A DNA stretch of 47,448 bases, taken from NCBI GenBank assembly GCA_947631355.1, contig CANRKY010000005.1, positions 1-47,448 on the forward strand, given 5' to 3'. A program made the position numbers and the translations under genes. Origin of the DNA: an uncultured Marvinbryantia sp. (lineage in GTDB: Bacteria > Bacillota > Clostridia > Lachnospirales > Lachnospiraceae). The notes under the pieces are model-generated. The model did no database searches and was not told where the DNA came from. It saw only the letters and a program-made list of their open reading frames with translations. Of the stretch, positions 19,160-28,007 are shown piece by piece. Each line of letters starts with the position of its first letter. Within the stretch, counting starts at the first letter, position 1.

Positions 19160-19886
19160 TTTCTATGATGAACAGGCTGTTGTTCAGGCGATTGCCTCAG
19201 CTTTGGAGACATTCTACGGAACATTGATAGAAAAAATTGATGGATTGAATATCCAAAAGGTTATGAAAAGAAAAAACCCTTATTTGTATCGGGCAAAGGC
19301 CATGCAGAGTGCAGCAGAAATTGTAGATTCTGTTTTGACAGCATTTGTGAGTTCAAGTGAAGAAACAATCTTTGGAAATTGTTTTTTTGAACCCATAGCC
19401 ATTGCTGCCAGCGGTGGCAATAAAGCGCTGGCGGAAGGTATTGATATTATGATCCAGGACAATGAGACAAATACCATTTCGGCCATTGCAGTAAAAAGCG
19501 GCCCTTCTGTCTTTAATGCAGATAGTAAAAAACGCCAAGAGCAAAACTTTATGGCAGCATCTAAACTGGCTCAGCAGGCTAAAGCCCGATATGAGGCATA
19601 TATCGGCTACTGCTATGGTAAAAAGAAGGATTCTGGCAGAGGAAAGCCCAAAATGTATCAAGAATTGGCAGGCAAAAAATTTTGGTCAGAATTGACAGGC
19701 GATGATGATTTCTATATAAAGATTATCAAGTTCATGGGTACTATGCCGGAACAGTATGTTGCTGAATATAAAGAAAGTTATAATAAGGCAGCCAACAGAT
19801 TGGTCAGAGAATTTTCTAATAGTTTCTGCCTGGAAGATGGGAGTATTAACTGGGAAAAACTGGTGGAATTTAATTCAGGGGATTAA
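19146..19886 (+). CDS. putative type II restriction endonuclease (PmeII-like), partner of the methyltransferase
   Basis: Overlaps the methyltransferase 3' end by 14 nt; 'GIDIMIQDNETNTISAIAVKSG' resembles a PD-(D/E)xK-type core. Confidence 0.7.
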   Translation: MPLNNFYDEQAVVQAIASALETFYGTLIEKIDGLNIQKVMKRKNPYLYRAKAMQSAAEIVDSVLTAFVSSSEETIFGNCFFEPIAIAASGGNKALAEGIDIMIQDNETNTISAIAVKSGPSVFNADSKKRQEQNFMAASKLAQQAKARYEAYIGYCYGKKKDSGRGKPKMYQELAGKKFWSELTGDDDFYIKIIKFMGTMPEQYVAEYKESYNKAANRLVREFSNSFCLEDGSINWEKLVEFNSGD

Positions 19887-19949
19887 TAGTTTGGCGAGGT
19901 AATGGAATTAGTGGTTTCCTGGAAAAATAGAAAAGAGGATGGATCAGAA

Positions 19950-20141
19950 ATGAAACGAGGTTCAGCTGTAAGTGTAGGTTTAAGCGTAGGAATATCGATG
20001 AGCATCCTGTTCAGCGTAGTTTTTTGTAAGGTGTTAAAGAGTTATGCCGGTATTGGCGTGGGCCTTTGCTTTGGCATTGCGCTGGGAATCCTTACGTTTG
20101 TGATGTTTCGAGCTTATAGGAAAAAGCAGAATCGCAAATAA
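19950..20141 (+). CDS. small two-TM membrane protein
   Basis: MKRGSAVSVGLSVGISMSILFSVVFCKVLKSYAGIGVGLCFGIALGILTFVMFRAYRKKQNRK. Confidence 0.6.
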   Translation: MKRGSAVSVGLSVGISMSILFSVVFCKVLKSYAGIGVGLCFGIALGILTFVMFRAYRKKQNRK

Positions 20142-20182
20142 AGTCACAAATTGTGACTTCATCAGAAAAATTTTTAAGAAAT

Positions 20183-20944
20183 TTAGCCACGATCATAATC
20201 CGCGATCGTCCGGCGCAGAAACTGCCGGGTGCGTTCTTCCTTCGGATCGGAAAAGAGGGCGGCGGATGACGCTTCTTCCACGACCAGCCCGCCTTCCATA
20301 AACACCACCCGCGAGGCAGCCTCCATGGCGAAACGCATCTCGTGGGTCACCACCACCATAGTGGTGCCCTCCTTTGCCAGCGTTCGCATAACATCGAGCA
20401 CCTCTCCGGTGAGTTCCGGGTCCAGGGCGGAAGTCGGCTCGTCAAACAGGATCACCTGCGGATTCAGCGCGATGGCCCGTGCGATGGCCACACGCTGCTG
20501 CTGCCCGCCGGACAGCTGATCCGGATAGTACATTGCCCTGTCTTCCATACCCACTTTGCGCAGCATTTCCCACGCCGTCTTTTTTGCCGCGGCCTTCGGC
20601 ACTTTTCGCGCCGTGACCAGCCCCTCCATCACGTTGCCGAGAGCCGTCATGTTCCGGAACAGATGAAAACCCTGAAAAACAAATCCCATGCCGAGACGGA
20701 GCTTTCGGATTTCCTTCGATGTGATATGCTGCATATCATAGTGGAGCCCTTCAAACGTGATCGTCCCTTGATCCGCCCTTTCCAGAAAGCTGATGCAGCG
20801 AAGCAGCGTTGTCTTTCCGGAGCCGGACGGGCCGATGACGGCCACCACTTCTCCTTTGTCGATCTGAAAATCAATGCCCTTCAGCACTTCGTTGGAGCCG
20901 AATTTTTTATGAAGATTTTTTACTTCCAACATATTTTGTACCAT
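20183..20944 (-). CDS. amino-acid ABC transporter ATP-binding protein
   Basis: [48 protein letters not shown]. Confidence 0.93.
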   Translation of the reverse strand: MVQNMLEVKNLHKKFGSNEVLKGIDFQIDKGEVVAVIGPSGSGKTTLLRCISFLERADQGTITFEGLHYDMQHITSKEIRKLRLGMGFVFQGFHLFRNMTALGNVMEGLVTARKVPKAAAKKTAWEMLRKVGMEDRAMYYPDQLSGGQQQRVAIARAIALNPQVILFDEPTSALDPELTGEVLDVMRTLAKEGTTMVVVTHEMRFAMEAASRVVFMEGGLVVEEASSAALFSDPKEERTRQFLRRTIADYDRG

Positions 20945-20989
20945 GCCGCAGGCTTGGTGCCATTCCACAGCTTTTCCTTTCGCATTAGA

Positions 20990-21712
20990 TCAAAGATTGT
21001 TTAATCTTTCCTCCTGCTGTTCATTTCCAGCGCCAACCAGATACTTTTCCTTTGTCTTCCATACCAGCTTTTTCTCCAGCCAGCCCTGCAGCCAGGTGAG
21101 AAATGTTGAGAAGATCAGATAGATCACGGCCGCCTCACAGTAAAGCGCAAACGGTTCGTAGGTTCTGGCCGCGATCTGCTGAGCGGCGGTGAACAGCTCG
21201 ATCACCGTGATGCTGGATGCGAGGGACGTATCCTTCAGCAGGCTGATCAGGTTGTTAAACAGGGACGGGAACGCAATGGGAAACGCCTGGGGAAGCACAA
21301 CGCGCAGCAGTGTCTGCGGGTAATTCAGCCCGATCATCTGAGCCGCCTCCGTCTGCCCCTGCGGGATCGCCTGGATCGCCGAGCGGAATACTTCCGCGTT
21401 GTAGGCGCCCAGATTCATGCCGAAGGCGATCACCGCCGCCGGAAAGGCATCCAGAATGATGCCGAGCCGCGGAAGCCCGAAGAAGATGATGAACAGCTGC
21501 ACCAGAAGCGGCGTTCCCCGGAATATCCATATGTAGAGCTTTGCGATCTGCCGGAGCACTTTGATCTGCGCCACCTGCACGATCGCCAGCAGCATGCCCA
21601 GCAGAAAACTGAGCGCAAAAGAAGCCAGAGTGAGCGGGATTGTCACCCGTATCCCCGGGAGCAGTATCTTTGTAAAAGAAGAAACCAGTATTTCAACAAT
21701 CCGTGCGTTCAT
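20990..21712 (-). CDS. amino-acid ABC transporter permease
   Basis: HisM/GlnP-type 'YIWIFRGTPLLVQLFIIFFGLP' and 'EVFRSAIQAIPQGQTEAAQMIGLNYPQTL'. Confidence 0.93.
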   Translation of the reverse strand: MNARIVEILVSSFTKILLPGIRVTIPLTLASFALSFLLGMLLAIVQVAQIKVLRQIAKLYIWIFRGTPLLVQLFIIFFGLPRLGIILDAFPAAVIAFGMNLGAYNAEVFRSAIQAIPQGQTEAAQMIGLNYPQTLLRVVLPQAFPIAFPSLFNNLISLLKDTSLASSITVIELFTAAQQIAARTYEPFALYCEAAVIYLIFSTFLTWLQGWLEKKLVWKTKEKYLVGAGNEQQEERLNNL

Positions 21713-21811
21713 ATCGCTTCACTCACTCCGACAAAATTCCTGTTTCTATTGTTTTTGGAATATTATTTTCCTGTTGAGCTGCCTCTGCTTTTGCCGAGCA
21801 GACTCCATTTT

Positions 21812-22672
21812 TTATTGAGCAGCTTCTGTCTCTGTCTCCGCCTCGCCTACATCGGCCTGGGAGATATCGCTGCCGAAATATTTTTCAGAAAGCGCGCTCA
21901 GGGTGCCGTCCTCGGACAGCTCCGCGATCGCCTGGTCCAGCGCCTCTTTCAGGGACGCGCAGGCCTCCTCTTTTCTGAGCGGGATCGAAACTTCCGAAGC
22001 ATCGTCCGTCAGAGCCACGATCTTGATGGGCGCGTCCGGATGCTCTTTCAGATAGTCATAGAAAGAAACCTCAGCGTTTAACGTGGCGTCCACGCGGCCG
22101 GAAAGCACCATATCGATCGTCTCCGACAGGGTGTCCACGTTCTGAACTTCCGCGCCATATTCCGCGGCGAGATCCGCGTAGGTAGAACCCAGGGAATTGC
22201 TCGTTTTCTTCCCGGCAAGATCTTCAAATGTCTGGATATCTTCCGTGCCCTCCGCAACTACCAGCGCGGTGCGGATATAGGCGTAAGGTGTGGTGAAATC
22301 ATATTTTTCCGCCCGTTCTTCCGTCACTTCCACACCGTTGATCACGGCGTCGTAGCGTCCGCCGTCCAGTCCTGCGAACAGGCCGTCCCACTCGCCTTCC
22401 ACAAAGGTGGCCTCAACCCCCAGCTTTTCGGCGAGGGCCTTGCCCACTTCCGTGTCGTAACCCACCAGTTCGCCGTCCTCATCGTGGTATGTCCAGGGCG
22501 CCCACTGGCCTTCCATCGCAAACGTGATCACGCCCTTCTCCTGGATCTGCGCCAGAAGATCATCCGCGGCGGCGTCGTTCGCCAGCACGCCGGGAGTCAT
22601 AGCGGCAAGCAGACCGCCTGTCAGTACAACACCAGCCAAAACTCTTTTTCTTCTCTGCCATGATTTTTTCAT
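21812..22672 (-). CDS. amino-acid ABC transporter substrate-binding protein
   Basis: Signal peptide then 'QWAPWTYHDEDGELVGYDTEVGKALAEKLGV', SBP family 3. Confidence 0.92.
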   Translation of the reverse strand: MKKSWQRRKRVLAGVVLTGGLLAAMTPGVLANDAAADDLLAQIQEKGVITFAMEGQWAPWTYHDEDGELVGYDTEVGKALAEKLGVEATFVEGEWDGLFAGLDGGRYDAVINGVEVTEERAEKYDFTTPYAYIRTALVVAEGTEDIQTFEDLAGKKTSNSLGSTYADLAAEYGAEVQNVDTLSETIDMVLSGRVDATLNAEVSFYDYLKEHPDAPIKIVALTDDASEVSIPLRKEEACASLKEALDQAIAELSEDGTLSALSEKYFGSDISQADVGEAETETEAAQ

Positions 22673-22735
22673 AAATCCTGTCCTCCTTACTGATCTGATC
22701 TCAATGATCGAAACAAAAGTGTAAAAGATAAATGC

Positions 22736-22764
22736 ATTATACATTTCTATTCATACCATGTCAA
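22736..22764 (-). promoter_or_regulatory. sigma70-type promoter of the amino-acid ABC operon
   Basis: Minus strand TTGACA-17 nt-TATAAT. Confidence 0.8.
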
Positions 22765-22899
22765 TAGGTTTAGTAAAATATAGCGCCGGTTCCGCGCAAC
22801 CCCGCGCGGCGGTACATTTTGCAGATAGCCTGGAGTCGGTTTTCTACATATAATGTATGCCGGAGAAGGGCGAAAAAGCAGCGGAAAAATCAGTACTTT

Positions 22900-23688
22900 T
22901 TATTTAAACAACTTTACGATAAGGATTGCCGCTCCCAGGACGGTCAGCACGATCCCAACGGCCCGGTTGAGGGTTTTTGCACTGGCCTTGTTTGCAAACA
23001 GCGCAGCGATGCGCGCCCACAAAAGGGTGAAGGTCACACAGAGAGCCAGGCACCACAGATCCGGCGCGCCGCCGATGGCAAAATGGCTCATCGCGCCGGT
23101 GAACGCCGTGAAGGCCATGATAAAAACACTGGTGCCCACAGCCGTCTTCAGCTCGTACCCCAGAACACTTGTCAGTAAAAGAAGCATCATCATGCCGCCG
23201 CCCGCACCGATAAAGCCGCAGATAAAGCCCACCGCGGAACCGCAGACGATCGACTGTATGACCCGCTTTTTTACGCTGACGGCTGCCATGGCTTCTTTCG
23301 TAGTCATAACGGGTTTTACAATAAACTTGATGCCCAGCAGCATAGTCATGAACACAGAAAAACTGCCCATGGTGGTGTTTGGAACGAGGCTTGCCACCCA
23401 GCTTCCCACCAGAGTGAAGGTGAGCACCGCCGCCATCATGACCAGACCATTTTTGATGTCCAGATTTTTGTTTTTCCCGTAAGTATAGGCGCTGACCGCG
23501 CTCGCCAGCACATCGCTCGCCAGGGCGACGCCCACCGCTTCATAGGCGGGCATATTCAGAAACGTGATCAGCATGGGGCTGATGACTGCCGCGGCGCTCA
23601 TACCGGCAAAGCCGGTGCCGAGTCCGGCTCCGAGCCCGGCAAAAAAACAGACGACTACTTTGATAAACAGATTCATTTCCTGTCCCAC
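22900..23688 (-). CDS. TauE/SafE family sulfite exporter-like permease
   Basis: 'FFAGLGAGLGTGFAGMSAAAVISPML' and 'VGFICGFIGAGGGMMMLLLLTSVLGYELKTAVGTS'. Confidence 0.88.
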   Translation of the reverse strand: MGQEMNLFIKVVVCFFAGLGAGLGTGFAGMSAAAVISPMLITFLNMPAYEAVGVALASDVLASAVSAYTYGKNKNLDIKNGLVMMAAVLTFTLVGSWVASLVPNTTMGSFSVFMTMLLGIKFIVKPVMTTKEAMAAVSVKKRVIQSIVCGSAVGFICGFIGAGGGMMMLLLLTSVLGYELKTAVGTSVFIMAFTAFTGAMSHFAIGGAPDLWCLALCVTFTLLWARIAALFANKASAKTLNRAVGIVLTVLGAAILIVKLFK

Positions 23689-23921
23689 CCTTTTATGATC
23701 TTTATGATCTGTTCCTCATAATTTCCGGTAAAATCTTCCATTTTGCCCGCATTTTTCACATTGCTTTCGGCGCCGTTCTCCGGGAACTCCCAGACGTGGT
23801 ACCGCAGGCCCCGGTGCTCCCAGTCGATACTTCCGCAGCCGTCACTTTCCGCATAGGAATATTTCCAGCCCTTTTCCCGCAGATAATTCTGCAGTCTCTC
23901 CAAACGCATATCATGTACCAT
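23673..23921 (-). CDS. hypothetical 82-aa protein
   Basis: Intact ORF overlapping the TauE gene start by 16 nt. Confidence 0.6.
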   Translation of the reverse strand: MVHDMRLERLQNYLREKGWKYSYAESDGCGSIDWEHRGLRYHVWEFPENGAESNVKNAGKMEDFTGNYEEQIIKIIKGWDRK

Positions 23922-24359
23922 GCCGCAGGCCCGGCGCTATTTGTGCCTGCTGTTTTTGCATCACAAATAAAGAGTGAAAGATCGCCTGCAGCTGTTCCTT
24001 TCTTATATTTTTCTCTGCACACTTATATACCTGCTTTTTCGCACATACGCTGCTGCGCACATCCGCTTTTCTGCACATATGTTTTTTCCTTCCATGCGCA
24101 AAAAAGAACATGACTTATTATTATATTCTCAGAGGGAAAATGTCAATATACACAATATAAATTTTGCAGGGAACCGCTCTGCCCGCACAGCCCGGATTTT
24201 CCTGCCGAACCGCTCATATTCATGGAATCTTAACAAATTCTTAGTTGAATATCCAGAAATCCCATTTTTAAAAATGATATAAATAAATGCACAGGGATAA
24301 GGAACATGCCAAAGCGGGCACAAAAAAGACAGACCGTGGCGCGGAAACGGGGGAGTGAT

Positions 24360-25058
24360 ATGGCGGACAACATATTGATCGTGGATGATGAAAAAGAGAT
24401 TGCGGATCTGGTGGCGCTCTATCTGGAAAATGAGAACTTTACAGTTTTTAAATGTTACACGGCGATGGATGCGCTCGCCTGTATTCAAAATGAGTCGCTG
24501 GATCTGGCCATCCTGGATATCATGCTTCCGGGCATGAGCGGGCTGCAGATCTGTCAGAAGATCCGGGAAAACCACCGCTATCCGATCATTATGCTCACGG
24601 CAAAAGGGGAGGAGACGGACAAGATCACCGGGCTGACGCTGGGGGCGGACGACTATATTACCAAACCGTTTCTGCCGCTGGAACTAGTGGCGCGGGTAAA
24701 GGCGCAGCTGCGCAGATATAAAAGATATAACACGGCGGAGGAAGAAAAGCAGGAGGATATTCTGACGCACGCCGGGCTGGTGCTGAATGTGAAGACCCAT
24801 GAATGTACCTTAAATGAAAAGCCGCTGGCGCTTACACCCACGGAGTTTTCCATCCTCTGCATCCTGTGCAGGCAAAAGGGCAACGTGGTCAGTTCCGAGG
24901 AACTGTTCCACCAGATATGGGGGAAGGAATATTTCATCAAAAACAATAATACGATCACGGTTCACATCCGCCATCTGCGGGAAAAGATGGGGGATTCTTT
25001 CGAAGATCCAAAATACATAAAGACGGTCTGGGGGTGCGGATATAAAATTGAAACTTAA
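24360..25058 (+). CDS. OmpR-family response regulator, VanR-like
   Basis: NILIVDDEKEIADLVALYLENE, LAILDIMLPGMSG, ADDYITKPF, winged-helix C-terminus. Confidence 0.9.
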   Translation: MADNILIVDDEKEIADLVALYLENENFTVFKCYTAMDALACIQNESLDLAILDIMLPGMSGLQICQKIRENHRYPIIMLTAKGEETDKITGLTLGADDYITKPFLPLELVARVKAQLRRYKRYNTAEEEKQEDILTHAGLVLNVKTHECTLNEKPLALTPTEFSILCILCRQKGNVVSSEELFHQIWGKEYFIKNNNTITVHIRHLREKMGDSFEDPKYIKTVWGCGYKIET

Positions 25059-26187
25059 GGAGCGGGAAATCGCAAAGCTGGTCTTGCTGTGCGCGGGCGT
25101 TTTGCTGGCGTGCGATGCCATTTATTATTTCGTGGACAATGTGTGTAATGGAGTCTTTGCGGACTGGTTTATGGAAAACTATATATACGAGTCAGAAAGC
25201 GTCTACATGGGAGAAAAAATACTTGTGCGGGAACCCTACTGGCTGGGGATCAAAAGCCTGCTCTTTCAGACCATGTGCGCGCTGGCGGTGATTCTGACGG
25301 TGGTTGTGTTTGCGGTGTCGTATTTCTATGCAAGAGCGCGGGAGAAGCAGACCACCGCACAGATCTGCCGGGAAATACGGGACTATATGCAGAAGGAGGG
25401 GGAAGGGCCGGGGATCTTTTCAAAGGAGCACGCGGAGGTTTTTGCCCAGATGTCTGAGATCCGGGCCGTCATGCAGCGCCACGAGCAGATCCTGCAGGAG
25501 GAGGCGGCGCGGAAAAACGATCTGATCACGTATCTGGCCCACGATCTGAAAACGCCGCTCACTTCCGTGATCGGGTATCTGAGCCTGCTGGACGAGGCCG
25601 CGGATATGCCGGAGCCCCAGAGGGCGAAGTACGTGAGGGTTGCCCTGGATAAGGCACAGCGCCTGGAAAAGCTGATCAATGAATTTTTTGAGATCACGCG
25701 GTACAATCTGCAGCAGGTGGAGCTGGAGGAAGAAATGATCGACCTTTCCTATATGCTGGTGCAGATGACGGATGAGTTTTATCCGCTTTTGCAGGCCCAC
25801 GGAAACACAGTCAATCTGCGGGCGGAGGAGGGCGCCGCGGTGTATGGCGATCCGGACAGGCTGGCGCGGGTGTTCAACAATATTTTAAAAAACGCCATCG
25901 CGTACAGCTATCCCGGCACGGTCATCGATGTGTGGACACAGACCGAACCGGGCGAGGTGCAGATCTATTTTCGCAACAGAGGGAAGACCATCCCGGAAAA
26001 GAAGCTGGATTCCATATTTGAAAAATTTTTCCGGCTGGATGAAGCGCGCGCCAGCAACACCGGGGGCGCGGGGCTGGGGCTTGCCATCGCGAAAGAGATC
26101 GTGGCGCTGCACCGGGGAACTCTCACGGCAAAAAGCGAGGAGGAACTGACCACCTTCTGCGTGGCGCTGCCGTCCCCGGAACGCTGA
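25048..26187 (+). CDS. sensor histidine kinase, VanS-like
   Basis: LITYLAHDLKTPLTSVIGYLSLL H-box, NNILKNAIAYS, GGAGLGLAIAKEIV; short loop between two TMs. Confidence 0.9.
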   Translation: MKLKEREIAKLVLLCAGVLLACDAIYYFVDNVCNGVFADWFMENYIYESESVYMGEKILVREPYWLGIKSLLFQTMCALAVILTVVVFAVSYFYARAREKQTTAQICREIRDYMQKEGEGPGIFSKEHAEVFAQMSEIRAVMQRHEQILQEEAARKNDLITYLAHDLKTPLTSVIGYLSLLDEAADMPEPQRAKYVRVALDKAQRLEKLINEFFEITRYNLQQVELEEEMIDLSYMLVQMTDEFYPLLQAHGNTVNLRAEEGAAVYGDPDRLARVFNNILKNAIAYSYPGTVIDVWTQTEPGEVQIYFRNRGKTIPEKKLDSIFEKFFRLDEARASNTGGAGLGLAIAKEIVALHRGTLTAKSEEELTTFCVALPSPER

Positions 26188-26255
26188 ACAGAAAATTTCT
26201 GCATTTCATTAACCTTTTCTTAGGATAGAAACAACAAAATGTTAAAGTATGGGCG

Positions 26256-26296
26256 GCTCCCGTCTCGTAGAATATCTGCGAAACGGGAGCTTTTTT
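26256..26296 (+). terminator. Rho-independent terminator
   Basis: GCTCCCGT...ACGGGAGC followed by T6. Confidence 0.8.
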
Positions 26297-26391
26297 CACG
26301 CCCAAAATGGTACAGGTATCGGGATGAAGTTTTTTGATTGATTATAAAGGCAGCTCTGGGAGCGGATGACATTAAAAAAATGACAGGGCTT

Positions 26392-26520
26392 ATGACAGAA
26401 AAGGATGGCGAGATCTATGGCAGAGAAGAAGGGCGGACTTATCGCAGAAAAGGGCGGCGGGATCTGGGGCAGAGAAAAGGGTGGACTTTATAGCAGAAAA
26501 GGACGGTGGGAACTATGACA
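26392..26520 (+). repeat. degenerate ~25-bp tandem repeat, ~5 copies
   Basis: Recurring '(g)gcagARaaRggYGGngRnnt' units between the terminator and the next gene. Confidence 0.65.
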
Positions 26521-27723
26521 GAATATAGCAGAAACCGCAGGCGCGCAAAGAGAAGGCGGCATGGAAAGAGCGTCTTCTGGATGCTGGTGATCGGCGTATT
26601 TCTGGCGGCGGGAGCAAATATGCTGCTGTCCGGGCCGCGGGAGCGGCAGCCGGGCAGTGAGGCGGGGACGGATGCAGGAACGGACATAACGAGTACAAAC
26701 ACGGCGGAAGGTTCCCGGTCAGAGCCGCTGTCCATCGGTTTGCCGGGGGACTCCTGGGAAGCTGAGGACTCCCTGGAGCCTGGGGATTCGTGGGAGTCGG
26801 GGAGCACATGGGAACCGGGAGATTCCGGAGAGCAGGGAGATTCCGGAGAGCAGGGGAATCCCGGAGAGCAAGCGGAACCGGGGGAGGACATTTGGGGAGG
26901 CGCCGCGGACACCCCTGGCGCAGAGATTGACCTGACACATCTGTACAGCCCGTATGCGGTTCTGGTGGACGCGGATACCGGGGAGATCCTGACGGAGCAC
27001 AACGGGCGGGAGAGAATGTACCCGGCCTCCCTCACGAAGATCATGACGGCGGTGCTGGCGGTGGAGAACACCGGGGATATGGAGGAGGTAGTTACGGTTC
27101 CGGAGGATATTTTCCCGCAGCTTTACGCGGAAGACGCGTCCATGGCGGGTTTTCTGCCGGGGGAGCGCGCGCGGCTGCGCGACCTGCTGTATGGGATCCT
27201 TCTGCCATCCGGCGCGGAGTGCTGCATGACATTTGCGTACCGCATTGCCGGGTCGGAGGCCGCGTTCGTGGATAAAATGAACCAGAAAGCGGAAGAACTG
27301 GGGCTTTCCGGCACGCACTTCTGCAACGCCACGGGGCTGCACGACCCGGATCACTACTCTACGGCGGAGGACATTGCGGCGCTGCTCTGCTATGCCCTGC
27401 GGGATGAAACATTCCGGGAGGCGTTTACCAGCAGCTGGTACAGCACGCTCCCTTCAGAACTTCATCCGGACGGGTTCACTTTTTTGAGCACGATGTTCCC
27501 GAACATGGACAGCGCGGAGGTTACGGGCGGAAGGATTCTGGGCGGCAAGACGGGGTACACGGAAGAAGCGGGGCTTTGTCTGGCAAGCCTGGCGCAGATT
27601 GGGGGAAGGGAGTACATCCTGGTGACGGCAAAGGCGCCCGGCACCCACGAGACGGCGCAGTACCATATCCTGGACGCGCAGGACGTGTACGGCCAGATCG
27701 GCGCGAAAGCGGGTCTGCAGTAA
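26515..27723 (+). CDS. D-alanyl-D-alanine carboxypeptidase (peptidase S11)
   Basis: SLTKIMTAVLAVEN (SxxK), LPSGAECC, GGKTGYTEEAG (KTG); N-terminal TM and low-complexity linker. Confidence 0.9.
   Translation: MTEYSRNRRRAKRRRHGKSVFWMLVIGVFLAAGANMLLSGPRERQPGSEAGTDAGTDITSTNTAEGSRSEPLSIGLPGDSWEAEDSLEPGDSWESGSTWEPGDSGEQGDSGEQGNPGEQAEPGEDIWGGAADTPGAEIDLTHLYSPYAVLVDADTGEILTEHNGRERMYPASLTKIMTAVLAVENTGDMEEVVTVPEDIFPQLYAEDASMAGFLPGERARLRDLLYGILLPSGAECCMTFAYRIAGSEAAFVDKMNQKAEELGLSGTHFCNATGLHDPDHYSTAEDIAALLCYALRDETFREAFTSSWYSTLPSELHPDGFTFLSTMFPNMDSAEVTGGRILGGKTGYTEEAGLCLASLAQIGGREYILVTAKAPGTHETAQYHILDAQDVYGQIGAKAGLQ
26746..26889 (+). repeat. intragenic 18-bp/6-aa repeat x8 in linker
   Basis: GDSWEA EDSLEP GDSWES GSTWEP GDSGEQ GDSGEQ GNPGEQ AEPGED. 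Confidence 0.85.
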
Positions 27724-27748
27724 TGTGCCCGCCATGACAGATAATTTT

Positions 27749-27838
27749 AAATCACTTGAGAAGGCTAAATCATGTGATAAGCCTAAATCATGTGAGAAGT
27801 CTAAATCATGTGAGAAGCTCAGATCATGTGATAAATAA
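27749..27838 (+). repeat. 18-bp tandem repeat x5
   Basis: aaatcacttgagaaggct / aaatcatgtgataagcct / aaatcatgtgagaagtct / aaatcatgtgagaagctc / agatcatgtgataaataa. Confidence 0.93.
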
Positions 27839-27908
27839 ATACAGCTGTGTGCAGAACATGAAAAAATTTACAATTTAGAATTTTTTCTGCAAATTTTTTT
27901 GTTCACAA

Positions 27909-27937
27909 TTGACAACAATGGCAAAAGAGTGTATAGT
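27909..27937 (+). promoter_or_regulatory. sigma70-type promoter of the ABC/GH3 operon
   Basis: TTGACA-17 nt-TATAGT with AT-rich upstream sequence. Confidence 0.7.
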
Positions 27938-28007
27938 TACTTTAACAAGTTTTTCTTGTAGCCAGGCCCGGTCATGGGCCAAAAACCACAATAAAGGAGG
28001 AAAATCA

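Noticed and set aside
22782-22822. Third copy of the 17-bp start-codon repeat (gcgcggcggtacattttgcag)
   Set aside because: Similarity is partial and needs gaps; could be chance in a GC-rich hairpin.
23990-24085. Another tandem array (tgcacacttata / cgcacatacg / gcgcacatcc / tgcacatatg)
   Set aside because: Too degenerate and irregular in period to call confidently by eye.
24360-27723. Vancomycin-resistance cluster
   Set aside because: Only VanRS-like regulators and an S11 carboxypeptidase are present; no D-Ala-D-Lac/Ser ligase, dehydrogenase, VanX or VanT.
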